DNA of 64,000 bases from Cyanoderma ruficeps. Taxonomy: Eukaryota; Chordata; Aves; Passeriformes; Timaliidae. Shown here one piece after another: positions 62,583-64,000 of the stretch. Numbering within the stretch: the first letter of the stretch is position 1; each line of letters opens with the position of its first letter. Made by a program: the position numbers and the translations under genes. The notes below the pieces were generated by a model. It had not been told where the DNA came from, made no database searches, and saw only the letters and a program-made list of their open reading frames with translations. Where the stretch lies: assembly GCA_008694505.1 (NCBI GenBank), contig VZDJ01007748.1, forward strand, positions 32,746-96,745. The letters are read 5' to 3'.

Positions 62583-63139
62583 CGGTCCTGCGGGGCTTCC
62601 GCGAGCCCCACGCGCCTCCGCCCCCTGTCCACGGCGGGCTGAGATCGGCGTGGACCCTGGCGGGGGCCCGGCGCCCGCGTTTGTGTGTGTCCTGCCCGCG
62701 AGGAGAGCTCCCTCTTTGCTGCTTCTGTGGGGGGGGGAATCGGCAGTCCCGCAGAAAGCGGGTCCGCGCGGGGGGGATCTAAAGACTCGCCCTCCTCCCC
62801 GGCACCCAGCCTGGGAGAGAGCATCAGGCTGGAGCCATTCTGCTCCGAACTGGGAGGCTGCAAGTTACACAGCACTTTTTCCAGCCTTTTCCATGTTGCT
62901 AGCAACTTTAAAAAATCCACACTGAAATCCACAGTAAAATATTTCAGCAGATGATCGCCCAAGGCTCTCCACTTGACTGTGGAAAAAATTGCTTGGGCAT
63001 TACAGTAAAACCCATGCCTTTTAGCAAAAAAAAACAATGCCCGAAAGTCCTCTGCAGAAACAGAGGCTTGTTTCCTCTCCAGGACCCTAATCCAAAGGTC
63101 CACCAGGAGGGAGCCATCTGAGGTAGGGGGAGAATTCAT
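62492..63139 (-). CDS. gag-like ORF 1, matrix-like N-terminus (compact element)
   Basis: A 215-codon minus-strand frame starting with ATG 181 bases after the LTR. Residues about 12-95 (WIRVLERKQASVSAEDFRA, FAKRHGFYC, VKWRALGDHLLKYF, WKRLEKVL) look like a helical retroviral matrix domain, by pattern and position only. The C-terminal half is Pro/Arg/Gly-rich and ends in an eight-Gly run. The frame overlaps ORF 2 by 91 bases in a GGC-repeat and poly-C region, a likely place for an indel. Confidence 0.6.
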   Translation of the reverse strand: MNSPPTSDGSLLVDLWIRVLERKQASVSAEDFRALFFFAKRHGFYCNAQAIFSTVKWRALGDHLLKYFTVDFSVDFLKLLATWKRLEKVLCNLQPPSSEQNGSSLMLSPRLGAGEEGESLDPPRADPLSAGLPIPPPTEAAKRELSSRAGHTQTRAPGPRQGPRRSQPAVDRGRRRVGLAEAPQDRCSRPALLPWCRSGGGGGGGGRATPPPAPS

Positions 63140-63300
63140 CTCTCACCTTCACCTTCAGATGCACGGCAGTGTGAAGACACAGACGCAGGCTGCAAGCTCC
63201 CACTCGCCAGATCAGCAGATGTGACTCAGGCTGCAGTCGGCACACGTCCAGGGGCTTCTGCACTTGCAGTTCAGGCCAACTACTCAGGCTGTGGTTCTCA

Positions 63301-63318
63301 CACGTCTCGGGGTCACCA
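63301..63318 (-). promoter_or_regulatory. Primer-binding site, tRNA-Trp-like
   Basis: On the minus strand, two bases after the LTR end: TGGTGACCCCGAGACGTG. The first twelve bases equal the tRNA-Trp primer site used by alpharetroviruses; two extra bases (GA) then precede CGTG. A second near-identical copy lies inside the LTR. Confidence 0.8.
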
Positions 63319-63320
63319 GA

Positions 63321-63700
63321 TGTTGCTCTTGCACGTCTTGGGGTCACCACTTGTGGCTGCTGCGGTGCTCCACAGAGAGGGCACCACGCGGTAACTAGCT
63401 GAAGCTGGGTGTGTCCCCCCTTTAGAGACAGGAAAGGAGCAGGCAGACACAGCAGCAGTGAAGGGAAAGAAGAAGATTCTACCTTTTATTATTTTTTCTA
63501 CTTTTTATACATTTGTACAGAAGTCCAGAGATTGGCTAGAGAGGTCACCACCTCTCAACCTGTGTGGTGGAGAGCACCATCACTCAATTCTTCTCTCAAA
63601 GGAGAAGAATGCAAACATTCAAAGGATACACTTTGTATACATCAGAAGGCTACATGAGAAACTTCTGCAGAGGCAGAAAACTGAAAACATCAGGGCGACA
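63321..63700 (-). mobile_element. 5' LTR of the compact element
   Basis: A 380-bp LTR with plus-strand ends TGTTGCTCTT and CAGGGCGACA. On the minus strand the TATA box is at 63,503-63,509 and AATAAA at 63,485-63,490. The last 50 bases (minus) contain a primer-site copy at 63,332-63,349 differing at one base from the real one. Confidence 0.92.
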
Positions 63701-64000
63701 GTGCTTCAGAGCGTGATTAGAGGCATCACTTGCACTAAGTTCCCAGTGTGTGTTCTGTGCACTTCTGATGGAAATAAGCTGCTATGGTATCGTTTGTACC
63801 TCCAGCATGTTCAGAACAGGGTGAAATCTACATGTGGCACAGGGTGCTCCAGAGCGTGTTTAGAGGCATGGCTTGCACTAGAGTTCCCATTGTGTGTTCT
63901 GTGCACTTCTGATGGAAATAAGCTTGTGTAGTATCGTTTTTACCTCCAGCATGTTCAGAACAGGGTGAACTCTACATGTGGCACAGGGTGCTTCAGAGGG
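63701..64000 (+). repeat. Satellite array, right block
   Basis: The array resumes in the same monomer and phase after the element (GTGCTTCAGAGCGTGATTAG). The two units visible are of the third type, with AACTCTACATGTGGCACAGG and GATGGAAATAAGC, and they run off the window end. Confidence 0.95.

Larger units (their letters stand above)
60333..63700 (-). mobile_element. Compact non-autonomous LTR element (gag plus deleted pol)
   Basis: A 3,368-bp element inserted in the satellite with a perfect 6-bp duplication. Read on the minus strand: LTR (63,321-63,700), tRNA-Trp-like primer site, gag-like frames (63,139 to 61,365), an RT remnant of roughly 100 codons with a deletion joining motif A to the connection domain, and a truncated LTR (60,333-60,676). 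No integrase, RNase H, complete RT or env is present. It must have been mobilised by proteins from another class II element. Confidence 0.88.

Noticed and set aside
62068..62925. 285-codon plus-strand frame in the GC-rich block
   Set aside because: Antisense to the gag-like frames; long open frames arise easily in such GC-rich DNA, and its composition is low complexity.

Overview
This is vertebrate nuclear DNA, almost certainly from a bird and probably a songbird. The evidence is truncated CR1 LINE fragments with the avian ATTCTATGAT-type 3' end, many LTRs of ERVK and ERVL type, an alpharetrovirus-type envelope remnant, and a PBS matching tRNA-Trp. I recognise no intact host protein gene. Most open frames in the window are chance frames in AT-rich intron-like or intergenic DNA, or lie inside retroelements.

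Layout. From 1 to 47.4 kb the DNA is AT-rich and non-coding. It holds scattered CR1 scraps and solo LTRs: one at about 14.3 kb; a cluster of six LTRs at 16.8-23.2 kb, four of them from one family with TGTTATAA-type termini and one nested inside another; solo LTRs at 36.5 and 37.7 kb with perfect 6-bp target duplications; and an old LTR ending at 44.3 kb. It also holds a perfect 27-bp-arm palindrome at 27.2 kb, a 53-N gap at 29,693-29,745 and a short NNN run at 42.9 kb.

From 47.5 kb the character changes to dense retroelements. A solo LTR (47,458-48,148, 5-bp duplication) is followed by a minus-strand class II provirus at about 48,336-58,520. Its order, read on the minus strand, is LTR (57,211-58,520, itself split by another LTR), leader (carrying one more LTR), gag, a gag-pro -1 frameshift site, a dUTPase-like domain, protease, RT, RNase H, integrase, env, polypurine tract, LTR (48,336-48,977). 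The genes are broken by several stops and frameshifts. The RT YMDD and the integrase D,D-35-E residues are still present, while the protease DTG and one RNase H aspartate are changed. The two LTRs differ by roughly a quarter of their bases by eye, so the locus looks like a mosaic of two related proviruses.

From about 58.5 kb to the end lies a tandem satellite with a 143-144 bp unit and a HindIII-type AAGCTT in nearly every copy. It is interrupted at 60,333-63,700 by a compact minus-strand LTR element with a perfect 6-bp duplication (GTGCTT). This element carries gag-like reading frames (matrix-like N-terminus, one CCHC knuckle), a tiny deleted RT remnant and no other pol or env, so it looks non-autonomous. 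Its LTR end contains a second copy of the tRNA-Trp-like primer-binding motif, which I regard as the most unusual feature here.

The concentration of LTR elements plus satellite in the last 17 kb suggests heterochromatin, such as pericentromeric DNA or a sex-specific W chromosome. That is inference; the chromosome cannot be read from the sequence.
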